This document shows, piece by piece, positions 51,962-62,719 of a stretch of 64,000 bases of DNA. The notes beneath the pieces were generated by a model. The model saw only the letters and a list, made by a program, of their open reading frames with translations. It had not been told where the DNA came from and ran no database searches. The DNA comes from Sphingobium terrigena (GTDB lineage: Bacteria > Pseudomonadota > Alphaproteobacteria > Sphingomonadales > Sphingomonadaceae). Both the position numbers and the translations under genes were made by a program. The first letter of the stretch is position 1; every line of letters begins with the position of its first letter. Location: positions 124,001-188,000 of the forward strand of contig NZ_QVRA01000006.1 of the NCBI RefSeq assembly GCF_003591655.1. The letters are read 5' to 3'.

Positions 51962-52615
51962 TCAGCGCGACTTGGGCGCCTGCGCCGGGTTCGCCGGTGC
52001 GGGCTGGCCTGCGGCCTGACCCTGACGGCCCGGCTGCCAGCCGGCGGGCGGCGTGATCGAAACGCTGGGGACGAGCGCGTTAATTTCGGTCACGACGGCA
52101 GCCGTAATGTCCACGGTCGGCTGGTAGGACACGGTCGCGTCGGGGGCCAGCACCAGGTCAACCTTGGCCTTGGCCATCGCCGCCTTCAGCGCGTCCGACA
52201 GCTTGGCGGTGATCTGCTCCTCGACATAGGCGTTGGCGAGCGCGATCGGCTGGCCCATGCGCTGGAGTTCGGCCTGCGCGCTCTGCTGCGACTGCTGGAA
52301 CGCCTGATACTGGGTTTCGATCGCCGGGGTGGGCTTGTTGCCAGCGGCGGTCAGCGCCTTCTGGATCGCATCGCCCTTGGTCTTGAGGTCGGCGTCGATC
52401 GCCGTCTTGCGCGCGTTGAACGCATCGATCTGCGGCTTGTAGGTCGTCTGCATCTGGGTGCGGGCGACGGTATAGGCCGCACTCGTGCCGACCGCGCGTT
52501 GCAGGTCGGCGACGGCGATGCCCGCCTTCGACTGGGCAGCGGCGGGAACGGCGGTCAATGCAATGGCAGTCATCGGCGCGAGAACGAGCGCCGCAGCCTT
52601 GAAAATGGTCTTCAT
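51962..52615 (-). CDS. skp: OmpH/Skp-family periplasmic chaperone
   Basis: Skp-type chaperones carry unfolded outer-membrane proteins to BamA. The ATG at 52613-52615 overlaps the bamA stop (TGATG) and gives 217 residues: a signal peptide (FKAAALVLAPMTAIALTAVPAAAQ), an IAVADLQRAV strand, a helical region with QAFQQSQQSAQAELQRMGQP, and a C-terminal Pro/Gln/Ala-rich tail that is longer than in E. coli Skp. Position directly after bamA supports the call. Confidence 0.9.
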   Translation of the reverse strand: MKTIFKAAALVLAPMTAIALTAVPAAAQSKAGIAVADLQRAVGTSAAYTVARTQMQTTYKPQIDAFNARKTAIDADLKTKGDAIQKALTAAGNKPTPAIETQYQAFQQSQQSAQAELQRMGQPIALANAYVEEQITAKLSDALKAAMAKAKVDLVLAPDATVSYQPTVDITAAVVTEINALVPSVSITPPAGWQPGRQGQAAGQPAPANPAQAPKSR

Positions 52616-55323
52616 CAGAATTGAGTCCCTACGTTGAAGGTGATGAGCTTGGTGTCGTCCCCTGGTTCTTTCAGCAGCGCCTTGGCGATGTCGATGCGGA
52701 ACGGGCCGAAGGGCGAGTTCCAGTTGACGCCGAAGCCAACCGACAGGCGGGGCTTCAGCGTATCGCCGAGATATTCTTCCTCGAAATTGCTGCCCGCAAA
52801 GTTGTAACCGCTTCCGCATACCGGTGCCCGCGCCGTGCCGGTGGCGCGCTGGCGGGTCGCGCCGGGCGGCACTGCGCCGCTGACAGGATCGGGAGTCGGG
52901 TCACAATAGCCAGCGAAGCTGCCATTGCCATTGATCAGCACCGGATCCTTGATTCCAGCGACCGCGCCTGCATCGACAAAGATCGACGGCCGCAGCCCCA
53001 TTTCACGCGCACCCGATCCCAGCGGTATCTCCACTTCGGCCCGCGCTTGATAATAGATGCGGCCGCCCAGCGCGTCGTCGGTGATGTTGTTGCGACCTGC
53101 AGCCCGGTCATAACCGGTGATGTTGTTGTTCGCATCAGTCGTCGCCTGGAGGAAGTAGCGCTTCACCCGTGGACCGACACCGCGGATGTTGAAGCCCCGA
53201 AACTGTGGTTCGCCAAGGAAGAATCGATCAACCAGCCGGACACGCTCAGTCGGGTTGCCGTCAGGGTCGAGCCGTTCGCTTTCCAGCGAATGTATGTAGC
53301 CGCCTTCACCTGACAGAGAGAAGATGAAGCCCGCGCCCAACGGCCAGAATTTGGCGGCATTGAGACGCGTGCGGACATATTTGACGCTGCCGCCCAGACC
53401 CGCGAAATCCTGGCTGAGCACCGCATTATGGCCCCGCGTCGGACGGATGCGGTTGTCACGCGTGTCATAAATAAGCGAGTAGCCCAAGGACGAGGTCGTA
53501 CGCTTGCCGATCGCGTCGCACAGATAGCGCCCGGCGAGCAACGGATCGCAGCGCTCCGCCAGCGGGCCTGCGCCATCGGGATCGGAATAATAGGTCGCCC
53601 GATCGAGCGTCACATCGTCGAAATTGAGGCTGTAACGCAGCGCCAGCGACATGAACTCGGTGATCGGAACACCGGCGCGAATCTGGAAGCCCGTGGTCGT
53701 CTGTTCGTAGGTCGTATCGCGACTGTTGGTCCCGTTACCTAGAAACCGGAAGCTGTTCATGTCGCGGCGATAAATGTCGCCGCCCAGCGCGATATTCTTG
53801 TCCATGAAATAGGGTTCGGTGAACCCGACTTCCACCGACTTGCTATAGGCCGAATAATTGACCGAGGTGCGCAGTTCCTGGCCCTTGCCGCGGAAGTTGC
53901 GCTGGGTGATCGACGCCGACACGATGAAGCGTTCCAGTGACGAGAAACCGGCCGACAGCGACAATTCGCCGGTCGATTTTTCCTGCACATTGGTTTCCAG
54001 GATGATACGATCAGGCGCAGAACCCGGCTTCTGCTCCACGTCCAGCTTTTCCTGGAAAAAGCCGAGCGAATTGATCCGGTCCTTCGACCGCTTGACCAGG
54101 AAGCTGTTGAACGCATCCCCTTCGGCCAGACGGAACTCCCGGCGCACCACCTTGTCCTGCGTCAGCGTATTGCCGTTGATATCGACCCGCTCGACATAGA
54201 CGCGCGGCGCATTGGCGATGCGGAAATTGATCCCCATCGTCAGCGTATCCTTGTCGCGCTGGAAATCGGGCGACACATCGGCAAAGGCGTAACCGAAAAG
54301 GCCCGCCGTCTCGCTCAGCGTGTCGACCGTATCCTCGACCTGCTTGGCGTTATACCAGTCGCCCTTCTTCATCGGCAGACGCTTGGTCAGGCCATCGCCT
54401 GACAGGTCGCGAATGTCCGATTCGACCTTCACATCGCCAAATTTATAGCGGTCGCCTTCTTCCACCACATAGGTGATGATGAAGTCCTGCTTGTCAGGCG
54501 TCAGTTCCGCCACGGCGGAAATCACGCGGAAATCGGCATAGCCTTCGGTCAGATAATATTGGCGCAGCTTCTGCTGATCATAGGCCAGACGATCGGGATC
54601 GTAACTGGTGCCGGACGAAAACAGGCGGAACCAGCGCGACTGCTTGGTCACCATCTGGCTGCGCAGCGCGCCGTCCTTGAACTTCTCGTTGCCGATGATG
54701 TTGATCTGGCGGACCTTGGACTTTGGCCCTTCGGTAATTTCGAACACGATATCGACGCGATTCTGGTCGAGCTGCACCATCTTCGGCTCGACGCTGGCGG
54801 CGAAACGGCCCTGACGGCGATACAGTTCGATGATCCGCGCCACGTCGGCACGGACCTTCGACCGGGTGTAGATCTGGCGCGGGGCCAGCTTGATTTCCGG
54901 CCGGATCTTGTCCTCTTTCAGCCGCTTATTGCCTTCCAGCACGATGCGGTTGATGACCGGATTTTCCTTCACCTCGACCGTCAGCGCGCCATTGTCGTTG
55001 CGGATCTGGACGTCGGCGAACAGCTCGGTCTCATACAGGTCGCGCAAACCCTGATCGAGCGTTTCCTGGGTGAAGGGCTGGCCAACGCGCAGCTTGGTGT
55101 AGGACAGGATCGTGTCCGGCTCCAGCCGCTGGGTGCCGGTCACCGTGATCGCGCTGATCGTGCCGACCGGCGCGGGCGCGACGGGCGGGGCCAGCGTCGG
55201 CGCGGGCGCACGGGCTGGCGTTGCCGCCTGCTGCGCCATTGCCGGAGCCGTCGACAGCCCGGCGATCATCGTCGTCGCCAACAGGGCCGTGACGACCGGG
55301 CGCTGCCTCTTGCTGCTCATCAT
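52615..55323 (-). CDS. bamA: Outer membrane protein assembly factor BamA
   Basis: BamA is the essential beta-barrel core of the BAM complex. From the ATG at 55321-55323 the product has 902 residues: a signal peptide (VTALLATTMIAGLSTAPAMAQ), a Pro/Ala-rich linker, five POTRA domains (from about residue 60 to 420) and a 16-strand barrel ending in the beta-signal ITFNVGTQF with terminal Phe. Alternative upstream starts (ATG 55338, GTG 55341) would add five or six residues. Predicted extracellular loops carry cysteine pairs (ERCDPLLAGRYLCDAIG; a GYCDP...APVCGSG loop), which is notable. It follows rseP. Confidence 0.96.
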   Translation of the reverse strand: MMSSKRQRPVVTALLATTMIAGLSTAPAMAQQAATPARAPAPTLAPPVAPAPVGTISAITVTGTQRLEPDTILSYTKLRVGQPFTQETLDQGLRDLYETELFADVQIRNDNGALTVEVKENPVINRIVLEGNKRLKEDKIRPEIKLAPRQIYTRSKVRADVARIIELYRRQGRFAASVEPKMVQLDQNRVDIVFEITEGPKSKVRQINIIGNEKFKDGALRSQMVTKQSRWFRLFSSGTSYDPDRLAYDQQKLRQYYLTEGYADFRVISAVAELTPDKQDFIITYVVEEGDRYKFGDVKVESDIRDLSGDGLTKRLPMKKGDWYNAKQVEDTVDTLSETAGLFGYAFADVSPDFQRDKDTLTMGINFRIANAPRVYVERVDINGNTLTQDKVVRREFRLAEGDAFNSFLVKRSKDRINSLGFFQEKLDVEQKPGSAPDRIILETNVQEKSTGELSLSAGFSSLERFIVSASITQRNFRGKGQELRTSVNYSAYSKSVEVGFTEPYFMDKNIALGGDIYRRDMNSFRFLGNGTNSRDTTYEQTTTGFQIRAGVPITEFMSLALRYSLNFDDVTLDRATYYSDPDGAGPLAERCDPLLAGRYLCDAIGKRTTSSLGYSLIYDTRDNRIRPTRGHNAVLSQDFAGLGGSVKYVRTRLNAAKFWPLGAGFIFSLSGEGGYIHSLESERLDPDGNPTERVRLVDRFFLGEPQFRGFNIRGVGPRVKRYFLQATTDANNNITGYDRAAGRNNITDDALGGRIYYQARAEVEIPLGSGAREMGLRPSIFVDAGAVAGIKDPVLINGNGSFAGYCDPTPDPVSGAVPPGATRQRATGTARAPVCGSGYNFAGSNFEEEYLGDTLKPRLSVGFGVNWNSPFGPFRIDIAKALLKEPGDDTKLITFNVGTQF

Positions 55324-55410
55324 CGCTGTCACCCGCATCACCTCAAACAGTATAAAATTGTTTCCGCCGACACAGACGACGCCAAACCGCGTCTCCCTGC
55401 CCCATGCGCG

Positions 55411-56544
55411 TCAGCCGATCAAGCCGGACAGGCTTTTCCACAGTCCGAAAGACGACAAATCGTTGAAAGTCACCAGCACCATCATGGTCAGCAGCACCGC
55501 CAGGCCCGATTTATAGGCCCATTCCTGCACCCGTTCGCTGACCGGCTTACGCTGAACCGCCTCTATCCCGTAAAAGAGCAGATGCCCGCCATCCAGCATC
55601 GGGATTGGCAACAAGTTGATGAACCCCAAGTTAATCGAGATAAGCGCGGCAAAGAAGATGAAGCCTTCAATCCCCAGAGACGCCATCTGGCCGGAGATCT
55701 GCGCAATCTTGAGCGGTCCACCCAATTCTTTGACCGAGCGCATTCCCAAGACGATCTGCTTGAGCGTCTCGACCATGTCCCGGATAATTCTGCCAATCTG
55801 CCTTACGGCAACGGCAGGCGCTCTCCAAAAATCGACTGAAACCACGATCGGATTGGCATTATATAACCCCAGCACACCAAGATGATGGGTGTTACCGAAC
55901 CGATCTTTCAGAGGCATGACACCAAGCGTGATCTGGCGCTCAAACCGTGCGCCGTTGCGTTCTATAACAGCGCTAATCTGACGGTTAGGCCGGATGCTGG
56001 TAAAATCCTTGATCTGGTCAAACGTCGCGATCTCGCGCCCATCAAGGGAAATGATCCGATCCTTGGGCAGGATACCCGCAGCAGCAGCCGCGCTACCCGC
56101 CTCGACCTTACCGGCCACCGGCGGCGTACGGCTCTCGCCATATGCAATCGCAAAACCCGCCAATATCAGAATCGCGAACAGAAAATTGATCGCCGGTCCC
56201 GCCGCGACGATTGCCGCGCGCTGCCATAGCGGCTTGGACGGAAAGCTCTGCGCCCGTTCGGCGGCGGGCAGTTCCAGCCAGGCCGGATCGGTCATGCTCG
56301 CTGCATTCATGTCACCTTTGAAGCGGACATAGCCGCCCAAGGGGAGCGTCGCGACGCGCCAGCGTGTGCCGCGCTTGTCCACCCAGGCGAACAATTCCGG
56401 GCCAAAGCCGATCGAAAACGCCTCCGCCTTCACCCCGCACCAGCGGCCGACCAGATAATGGCCCAGCTCATGCACGAAAACGAGCGGCCCGATGACCGCC
56501 ACAAATGCCAGAACAGTCAGCAGAAAACCGGGATTGTGGATCAA
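55411..56544 (-). CDS. rseP: RIP zinc metalloprotease RseP
   Basis: RseP is a site-2 intramembrane protease that cleaves anti-sigma factors and signal-peptide remnants. The 377-residue protein has HELGH in the first span (residues about 25-29), one PDZ domain (AGSAAAAAGILPKDRIISLDG) and the second metal site NLLPIPMLDGGHLLFYGIEA. The only plausible start is TTG at 56544, overlapping the dxr stop as TTGA; no ATG exists before the active site. The segment about 55560-56180 has lower GC and unusual codon choice compared with both ends (see findings). The reading frame is intact. Confidence 0.94.
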   Translation of the reverse strand: MIHNPGFLLTVLAFVAVIGPLVFVHELGHYLVGRWCGVKAEAFSIGFGPELFAWVDKRGTRWRVATLPLGGYVRFKGDMNAASMTDPAWLELPAAERAQSFPSKPLWQRAAIVAAGPAINFLFAILILAGFAIAYGESRTPPVAGKVEAGSAAAAAGILPKDRIISLDGREIATFDQIKDFTSIRPNRQISAVIERNGARFERQITLGVMPLKDRFGNTHHLGVLGLYNANPIVVSVDFWRAPAVAVRQIGRIIRDMVETLKQIVLGMRSVKELGGPLKIAQISGQMASLGIEGFIFFAALISINLGFINLLPIPMLDGGHLLFYGIEAVQRKPVSERVQEWAYKSGLAVLLTMMVLVTFNDLSSFGLWKSLSGLIG

Positions 56545-57701
56545 ACCGTCAATCTTTCCATCACATCGCCCGCCATGGCACGCGCCCCGGCGTCGGCCGC
56601 CAGCACATCGTCAATCGTGGAGGGCATTGGCGCGCTATAGCGGGTCAACACTTCCTCCACAATCATGGCGATATCAAGGAAGCCGATCGCCCCGCTCAGA
56701 AACGCCGCGACCGCCACTTCATTGGCCGCATTCAGGATCGCCGGCACCGCCCCGCCCGCCGCCGCCGCCTCGCGCGTCAGGCGCAAAGCGGGGAAGCGAT
56801 CCTCATCGGGTGCCTCGAAATCCAGTCGGCCAATCCGCGCCAGATCGAGCGGCAGGCAGGGCGTGGCGATCCGCTGCGGCCAGGCCAGCGCATGGGCGAT
56901 CGGGATGCGCATGTCGGGCGACCCCAACTGTGCCAGCGTCGACCGGTCGCGATATTCGACCATCGAATGGATCACCGATTGCGGGTGAACGAGTATCTCG
57001 ATCCGGTCGAGGCCGACCGGGAACAGATGCGCCGCCTCGATCAGTTCCAGCCCCTTGTTCATCATCGTCGCGCTATCGACGCTGATCTTGGCCCCCATCG
57101 ACCAGTTGGGATGCGCCACCGCCTGCGCGGGCGTGATGTTGGCCATCTCCGCGCGGCTGCGCGTGCGAAACGGCCCGCCGCTGGCGGTCAGGGTAATTCT
57201 TGCGACATCTTCCAAACGACTGCCAGCAAGGCATTGGAAAATGGCATTATGCTCGCTGTCCACCGGCAATAATGTCGTGCCGGCAACCCCCGCCGCCGCC
57301 ATCATCAGCCCGCCAGCCGACACCAGCGACTCCTTGTTGGCCAGCGCCACGGTGCCACCAGCCTTCAGCGCCGCCATCGTCGGCCGCAGACCGGCACAGC
57401 CGACAATCGCCGCCATGGTCCAGTCCGCGCCAGCCCCCGCGACATCGACCAACGCCTGCTCGCCCGCCGCCGCCTCGATCCCCGTTCCAGCCAGCGCCTC
57501 CTTCAGCGCGCCATAGAGCCGTTCCTGACCGATCACCGCCACCTTGGCCCCGGTCTCCCGCGCCAGTGCCGCCAGACTGTCCAGCTCACTGTTCGCCGTC
57601 AGCGCCACCACGTCATAGGCGTCACGATCCCGCCGGATCAGGTCCAGCGTCGACTGCCCGACCGACCCGGTCGCGCCAAAGATGGAAACCTTCCGCGTCA
57701 T
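56541..57701 (-). CDS. dxr: 1-deoxy-D-xylulose 5-phosphate reductoisomerase
   Basis: Dxr makes MEP, the committed step of the non-mevalonate isoprenoid pathway. The 386-residue protein has the NADPH motif GATGSVGQSTLDLI, ALANKESLVSAG, the metal/substrate segment PVDSEHNAIFQCL, and the TASGGPFRTRS loop. Its ATG overlaps the cdsA stop (ATGA). It lies between cdsA and rseP, the conserved alphaproteobacterial order. Confidence 0.97.
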   Translation of the reverse strand: MTRKVSIFGATGSVGQSTLDLIRRDRDAYDVVALTANSELDSLAALARETGAKVAVIGQERLYGALKEALAGTGIEAAAGEQALVDVAGAGADWTMAAIVGCAGLRPTMAALKAGGTVALANKESLVSAGGLMMAAAGVAGTTLLPVDSEHNAIFQCLAGSRLEDVARITLTASGGPFRTRSRAEMANITPAQAVAHPNWSMGAKISVDSATMMNKGLELIEAAHLFPVGLDRIEILVHPQSVIHSMVEYRDRSTLAQLGSPDMRIPIAHALAWPQRIATPCLPLDLARIGRLDFEAPDEDRFPALRLTREAAAAGGAVPAILNAANEVAVAAFLSGAIGFLDIAMIVEEVLTRYSAPMPSTIDDVLAADAGARAMAGDVMERLTV

Positions 57702-58479
57702 CGCAGCACCAGCATCAGATAGAGCAGGGCCGCCAACGGCGCGGCGGTCGCCACCCCGTCCAGCCGGTCCATCACCCCGCCATGGCCGGGCAGCAGCGAT
57801 CCGCTATCCTTGACGCCCGCCCGCCGCTTCATCGCACTTTCCAGCAAGTCGCCCCCCTGCGCCGCCACCGCCAGCAGGCCACTGGCCGCCGCCAGCTCGA
57901 TCGGCAGCCCGGCAAAACGGTGCAGCGCAAAGCCGACCAGCAACGCCGCCAGCACGCCCCCGCCCAGCCCCGACCAGGTCTTGGACGGGCTGATCCGTGG
58001 TGCCAGCTTCGGCCCGCCGATCGAGCGGCCCGCAAAATAGGCGCCGATGTCGGTCGCCCACACCAAAGCCAGCGCCCACAGCGCCAGCGTCAGCCCAAAG
58101 ATATTCGGCGCCTGCCCGCGCAGGAACAGCAGCGCCATCACCGGCAGGCAGACATAGAGGACGCCCAGCGCCAGCCGGACCGATCGCGTTGCCACAATCA
58201 CGAACAGGATTGCCGCAACCAGCAGCCCGATCGCAAACCAGGACAGGCCCGCCGCCAGCGGGCATAATATCGCCAGCGGCACCGACACTGCATACATCGA
58301 CAATTTCTTGTGATCCGCCGATACGCCGCTCAAATCAGCCCATTCGGCCTGCATCAGCACGCCTGCCACCGACAGCAGCACCCAGAAGAGCAGCCCGCCC
58401 GACAGCAGTGCGCCCAGCGCCACCGCAATCAGCACGACGCCCACAATAGCGCGGGTGCGCAATTCACCTGCCATGCCGC

Positions 58480-58483
<4 letters not shown>
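57698..58483 (-). CDS. cdsA: Phosphatidate cytidylyltransferase
   Basis: CdsA makes CDP-diacylglycerol for phospholipid synthesis, feeding PssA. The 261-residue membrane protein has about seven spans and the family signature in SKTWSGLGGGVLAALLVG... and LLPGHGGVMDRLDG near the C-terminus with the catalytic Asp residues. Either GTG 58483, overlapping the uppS stop as GTGA, or ATG 58474 is the start. Stop and start overlap dxr by 4 bases. Confidence 0.95.
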
Positions 58484-59211
<728 letters not shown>

Positions 59212-59255
59212 CAGGATTTGGGTGTCGCGCGGATCATGGGCGGAACAGTCCCGGC

Positions 59256-59813
59256 TTACTGGCCGAGAATTTCCTTTTCCTTGGCCGCAAAGGTCGCATC
59301 CAGCTCCGCAATGACGCCATCGGTCAGCTTCTGGACCTCGGTTTCCTTGCGCTTGCGCTCATCCTCGCTGATTTCGCCCTTCTTCTCGTCGGCCTTCAGG
59401 CTGTCCATGCCATCGCGCCGCACGTTGCGCACGGCAATGCGCGCGGCTTCGGCATATTTGCTGGCGAGCTTGGCCAGTTCCTTGCGACGGTCCTCGGTCA
59501 GGTCGGGGATCGGCAGGCGCAGCGTCTGCCCGTCGACGATGGGGTTCAGGCCCAGACCCGCCGACCGGATCGCCTTGTCCACCGGACCCACATTGGTCTT
59601 GTCCCACACCTGCACCGACAACATGCGCGGCTCAGGAGCGGAGACGGTCGCCACCTGATTGAGCGGCATCGACGCGCCATAGACGGTCACCGTCACCGGA
59701 TCGAGCAGCATCACATTGGCGCGCCCGGTGCGCAGACCCGAAAGGTCGCCCTTGAGCGATTCGACCGCGCCCGCCATGCGGCGTTCCAGGTCCGATTTGT
59801 CATATTGGGCCAT
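59256..59813 (-). CDS. frr: Ribosome recycling factor
   Basis: RRF, together with EF-G, splits post-termination ribosomes. The 185-residue protein shows the standard pattern: [82 protein letters not shown] and a Lys/Glu-rich helix. It starts 3 bases after the pyrH stop, the classical pyrH-frr pair. Confidence 0.98.
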   Translation of the reverse strand: MAQYDKSDLERRMAGAVESLKGDLSGLRTGRANVMLLDPVTVTVYGASMPLNQVATVSAPEPRMLSVQVWDKTNVGPVDKAIRSAGLGLNPIVDGQTLRLPIPDLTEDRRKELAKLASKYAEAARIAVRNVRRDGMDSLKADEKKGEISEDERKRKETEVQKLTDGVIAELDATFAAKEKEILGQ

Positions 59814-59816
59814 GTG

Positions 59817-60542
59817 TCAGCTCTCCTGATTTTGGACGATCGTCGCCACGCCCTGCCCGGCCAGCACAGTCGCCAGATTACCGGTTTCGCGGATGTTGAA
59901 CACGACGATGGGAATATGATTGTCACGGCACAGCGCAATCGCGCTGGCGTCCATGACCTTTAGGTTATCTGTCAGCACCCGGTCGAAGCTAATCTCGTCA
60001 TAACGGGTCGCACTGGCCACCTTCTTGGGATCGGCATCATAGACGCCGTCCACGCTGGTGCCCTTGAAGATCGCGTCGCAATTCATCTCGGCCGCGCGCA
60101 GCGCAGCGGTCGTATCGGTCGTGAAGAAGGGATTGCCGGTGCCCGCCGCGAATATGACGATCCGGCCCTTCTCCATATGCCGCACCGCCTTGCGCCTTAT
60201 ATAGGGTTCGCACACCGACGCCATCGGGATCGCCGACTGGACGCGCGTGTCGCAGCCCATTTTCTCCAGCGCATTCTGCACCGCCAGCGCGTTCATGACC
60301 GTCGCCAGCATCCCCATATAGTCAGCGCTGGTGCGGTCAAAGCCCTGCGCCGCCCCGGCAAGACCACGGAAGATATTGCCGCCGCCAACCACGACGCACA
60401 GCTCGAACCCGGCATCCTTGGCCGCCGCAATCTCGCCCGCGACGCGATCGACGGTTTCCGGGTCGATGCCGAACTGGCCGGAACCCATCAGCACCTCGCC
60501 CGACAATTTCAGCAGGATACGCTTGAACGAAGGCCGGGTCAT
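59817..60542 (-). CDS. pyrH: Uridylate kinase
   Basis: PyrH phosphorylates UMP to UDP and is a regulated step of pyrimidine nucleotide synthesis. The ATG at 60540-60542 ([20 protein letters not shown]) gives 241 residues, with [46 protein letters not shown] and the C-terminal NIRETGNL. The upstream open frame is non-coding. It lies about 120 bases downstream of tsf, inside the rpsB-tsf-pyrH-frr cluster. Confidence 0.97.
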   Translation of the reverse strand: MTRPSFKRILLKLSGEVLMGSGQFGIDPETVDRVAGEIAAAKDAGFELCVVVGGGNIFRGLAGAAQGFDRTSADYMGMLATVMNALAVQNALEKMGCDTRVQSAIPMASVCEPYIRRKAVRHMEKGRIVIFAAGTGNPFFTTDTTAALRAAEMNCDAIFKGTSVDGVYDADPKKVASATRYDEISFDRVLTDNLKVMDASAIALCRDNHIPIVVFNIRETGNLATVLAGQGVATIVQNQES

Positions 60543-60663
60543 GCGGGGCAAAATTCCATCTGGTCTAGGCCCATGCGTTCTGGGCAAGGAAATGGCGCGC
60601 ACCTTAGCAGTGCGCGCCATTCTGTGAAGCAGCTTTTCCTCCCCGGCAAGGGGAGAAAAATGA

Positions 60664-61590
60664 TCAGATGCCAGCAGCCGCCGCGACTTCGGCGGCAAAG
60701 TCGCTGACTTCCTTCTCGATGCCTTCGCCCAACTGGAAGCGGACATAGCTGGTCAGGGTGATCGACGCGCCGGCTTCCTTGGCGGCCTTGGCCACCACGT
60801 CGGCGATCGGGGTCTTGTTGTCCATCACGAACAGCTGCGACAGAAGCGCATTTTCCTTGGCGTACTTGGCCACTGCGCCATCGACCATCTTGGCGATGAT
60901 TTCAGCGGGCTTGCCCGATTCGGCGGCCTTTTCGGTCGCGATCGCGCGCTCACGCTCCAGCTGGACCGGATCAATGTCGGCAGCCGACAGCGCCAGCGGG
61001 AAGGCCGCAGCGATATGCATCGCAATCTGCTTGCCCAGCGGTTCCAGAACGTCGGCAGGCGCATCGCCTTCCAGCGCGACCAGCACGCCGATCTTGCCCA
61101 GGCCCGGTGCGGCAGCGTTGTGGACGTAGGGGACGACGATGCCCTGGTTCACCGACACATGGCCCACGCGGCGGACATTCTGGTTTTCGCCGATGGTCGC
61201 GATGTTGGCGACCAGCTTTTCGGACACGGTGCCGCCCGACGGATAGGCCGACGCCAGCAGCGCTTCAGCGTCCGCCACGCCGCTGTCCAGCGCGATGGTG
61301 GACACGGTGCGGACGAAATCCTGGAACTGGTCGTTCTTGGCGACGAAGTCGGTTTCGCTGTTCACTTCGACGGCAACGCCCTTGGTGCCCGAAACGGCCA
61401 CGCCGACCAGACCCTCGGCCGCGGTGCGGCTCGACTTCTTCTGCGCAGCGGCCAGACCCTTGGCGCGCAGCCAGTCGGTTGCCGCTTCGATGTCGCCGTT
61501 GGTTTCGGTCAGCGCCTTCTTGCAATCCATCATGCCGGCGCCCGAACGGTCGCGCAGTTCCTTGACGGTGGCGGCAGTAATATCGGCCAT
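60664..61590 (-). CDS. tsf: Elongation factor Ts
   Basis: EF-Ts exchanges GDP for GTP on EF-Tu. The ATG at 61588-61590 gives 308 residues: an N-terminal UBA-like domain ([22 protein letters not shown]), the core [10 protein letters not shown] motif and two core subdomains ending with [15 protein letters not shown]. It follows rpsB, separated by a hairpin that may reduce read-through. Confidence 0.97.
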   Translation of the reverse strand: MADITAATVKELRDRSGAGMMDCKKALTETNGDIEAATDWLRAKGLAAAQKKSSRTAAEGLVGVAVSGTKGVAVEVNSETDFVAKNDQFQDFVRTVSTIALDSGVADAEALLASAYPSGGTVSEKLVANIATIGENQNVRRVGHVSVNQGIVVPYVHNAAAPGLGKIGVLVALEGDAPADVLEPLGKQIAMHIAAAFPLALSAADIDPVQLERERAIATEKAAESGKPAEIIAKMVDGAVAKYAKENALLSQLFVMDNKTPIADVVAKAAKEAGASITLTSYVRFQLGEGIEKEVSDFAAEVAAAAGI

Positions 61591-61642
61591 GTTTCGGCTC
61601 CTAATATATCTGTGGTTCAAATAAGCGGGTCTTGAACAAGCA

Positions 61643-61673
61643 CTAGGGCGCGTCTCCAAAGAGCGCGCCCTAG
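61643..61673 (-). terminator. Hairpin between rpsB and tsf, possible attenuator
   Basis: Perfect 10-bp stem CTAGGGCGCG/CGCGCCCTAG (61643-61652, 61664-61673) with an 11-base loop. No T run follows, so it may attenuate or protect the rpsB 3' end rather than end transcription fully. It lies 30 bases after the rpsB stop. Confidence 0.6.
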
Positions 61674-61703
61674 CCTGTCATTCTTGCAGTTGTGCGACGC
61701 CTT

Positions 61704-62462
61704 TTAGGCTTCGGCGACAACCTCTTCAGCCAGCGGCTCGTCCATCGCGCCCAGGTCGACGCCCGAAGCCTGCTGCGCACCACGGTTGCCCTTGGTGGCG
61801 GCGGCCGCAATGGCGTCGCAATAGAGGCGGATGGCGCGGCTGGCGTCATCGTTCGCGGGAACCGGGAAGGCGATGCCGTCGGGCGAGACGTTGGAATCGA
61901 GGATCGCAACGACCGGGATGCCGAGCGTGTTGGCTTCCTTGATCGCCAGCTCTTCCTTGTTGGCGTCGATCACGAACATGACATCGGGGATGCCGTTCAT
62001 GTCGCGAATGCCGCCCAGCGACATTTCCAGCTTCTCGCGTTCGCGAGTCATCTGGAGGACTTCCTTCTTGGTAAAGCCATGGGTGTCACCCGACAGCTTT
62101 TCCTCAAGGGTCTTGAGACGCTTGATCGAACCCGAAATCGTTTTCCAGTTGGTGAGCATCCCGCCCAGCCAGCGATGGTTGACGAAATGCTGGCCGGACT
62201 TGCGCGCCGCGTCGGCGATCGGGTCCTGCGCCTGGCGCTTGGTGCCAACGAACAGCACCTTGCCGCCAGCGGCAACGGTCGACGACACGAAGTCGAGCGC
62301 GCGGCCAAACAGCGGCACGGTCTGCGACAGGTCAAGGATGTGGATGCCGTTGCGCTCGCCGAAAATATACGGCTTCATGCGCGGATTCCAGCGATGCGTC
62401 TGGTGGCCAAAATGCGCGCCAGCGTCGATCAATTGGTGCATGGTGACGACAGGTGCCGCCAT
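61704..62462 (-). CDS. rpsB: 30S ribosomal protein S2
   Basis: S2 is a late-assembling 30S protein needed for mRNA binding with S1. The 252-residue product has [51 protein letters not shown] and [16 protein letters not shown]. The start has a strong GGAAGGAG site. It is the first gene of the minus-strand rpsB-to-fabZ cluster; its promoter and any S2-binding leader should lie in 62463-62600, but I cannot define them. Confidence 0.98.
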   Translation of the reverse strand: MAAPVVTMHQLIDAGAHFGHQTHRWNPRMKPYIFGERNGIHILDLSQTVPLFGRALDFVSSTVAAGGKVLFVGTKRQAQDPIADAARKSGQHFVNHRWLGGMLTNWKTISGSIKRLKTLEEKLSGDTHGFTKKEVLQMTREREKLEMSLGGIRDMNGIPDVMFVIDANKEELAIKEANTLGIPVVAILDSNVSPDGIAFPVPANDDASRAIRLYCDAIAAAATKGNRGAQQASGVDLGAMDEPLAEEVVAEA

Positions 62463-62601
62463 AAGATAATCTCCTTCCGGTTGTGCCTCTGGGAATCAGG
62501 AACCGGGAAGAAGCCTGAAAGACCCCGCCGGCACCGGATATGTCGATTCCCATGTGGAATAGGGCGCGCCTTTAACGACCCGCGAAACATTGCGCAAGGG
62601 G

Positions 62602-62632
62602 TTGACTCGCGCTAAAGATAGGAACATATAGT
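62602..62632 (+). promoter_or_regulatory. Candidate sigma70-type promoter for the small membrane protein
   Basis: TTGACT (62602-62607) and TATAGT (about 62627-62632) stand 19 bases apart, with a CATATA at 17-base spacing as an alternative. It is about 90 bases upstream of the ATG at 62720, in a gap with no other plus-strand gene. The call rests on base pattern only. Confidence 0.35.
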
Positions 62633-62719
62633 GAACAGACGGAACAAACACGGTTAACCGCTGTTTACACCATCATAGTGGGACTAGCCGTGCAAATGGC
62701 AAGATAGAAAGTGATCTCC

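Noticed and set aside
62540-62602. A minus-strand rpsB promoter (TTGCGC, 17 bases, TAAAGG)
   Set aside because: The -10 match is weak and several equally poor candidates exist in the leader, so no position can be supported.
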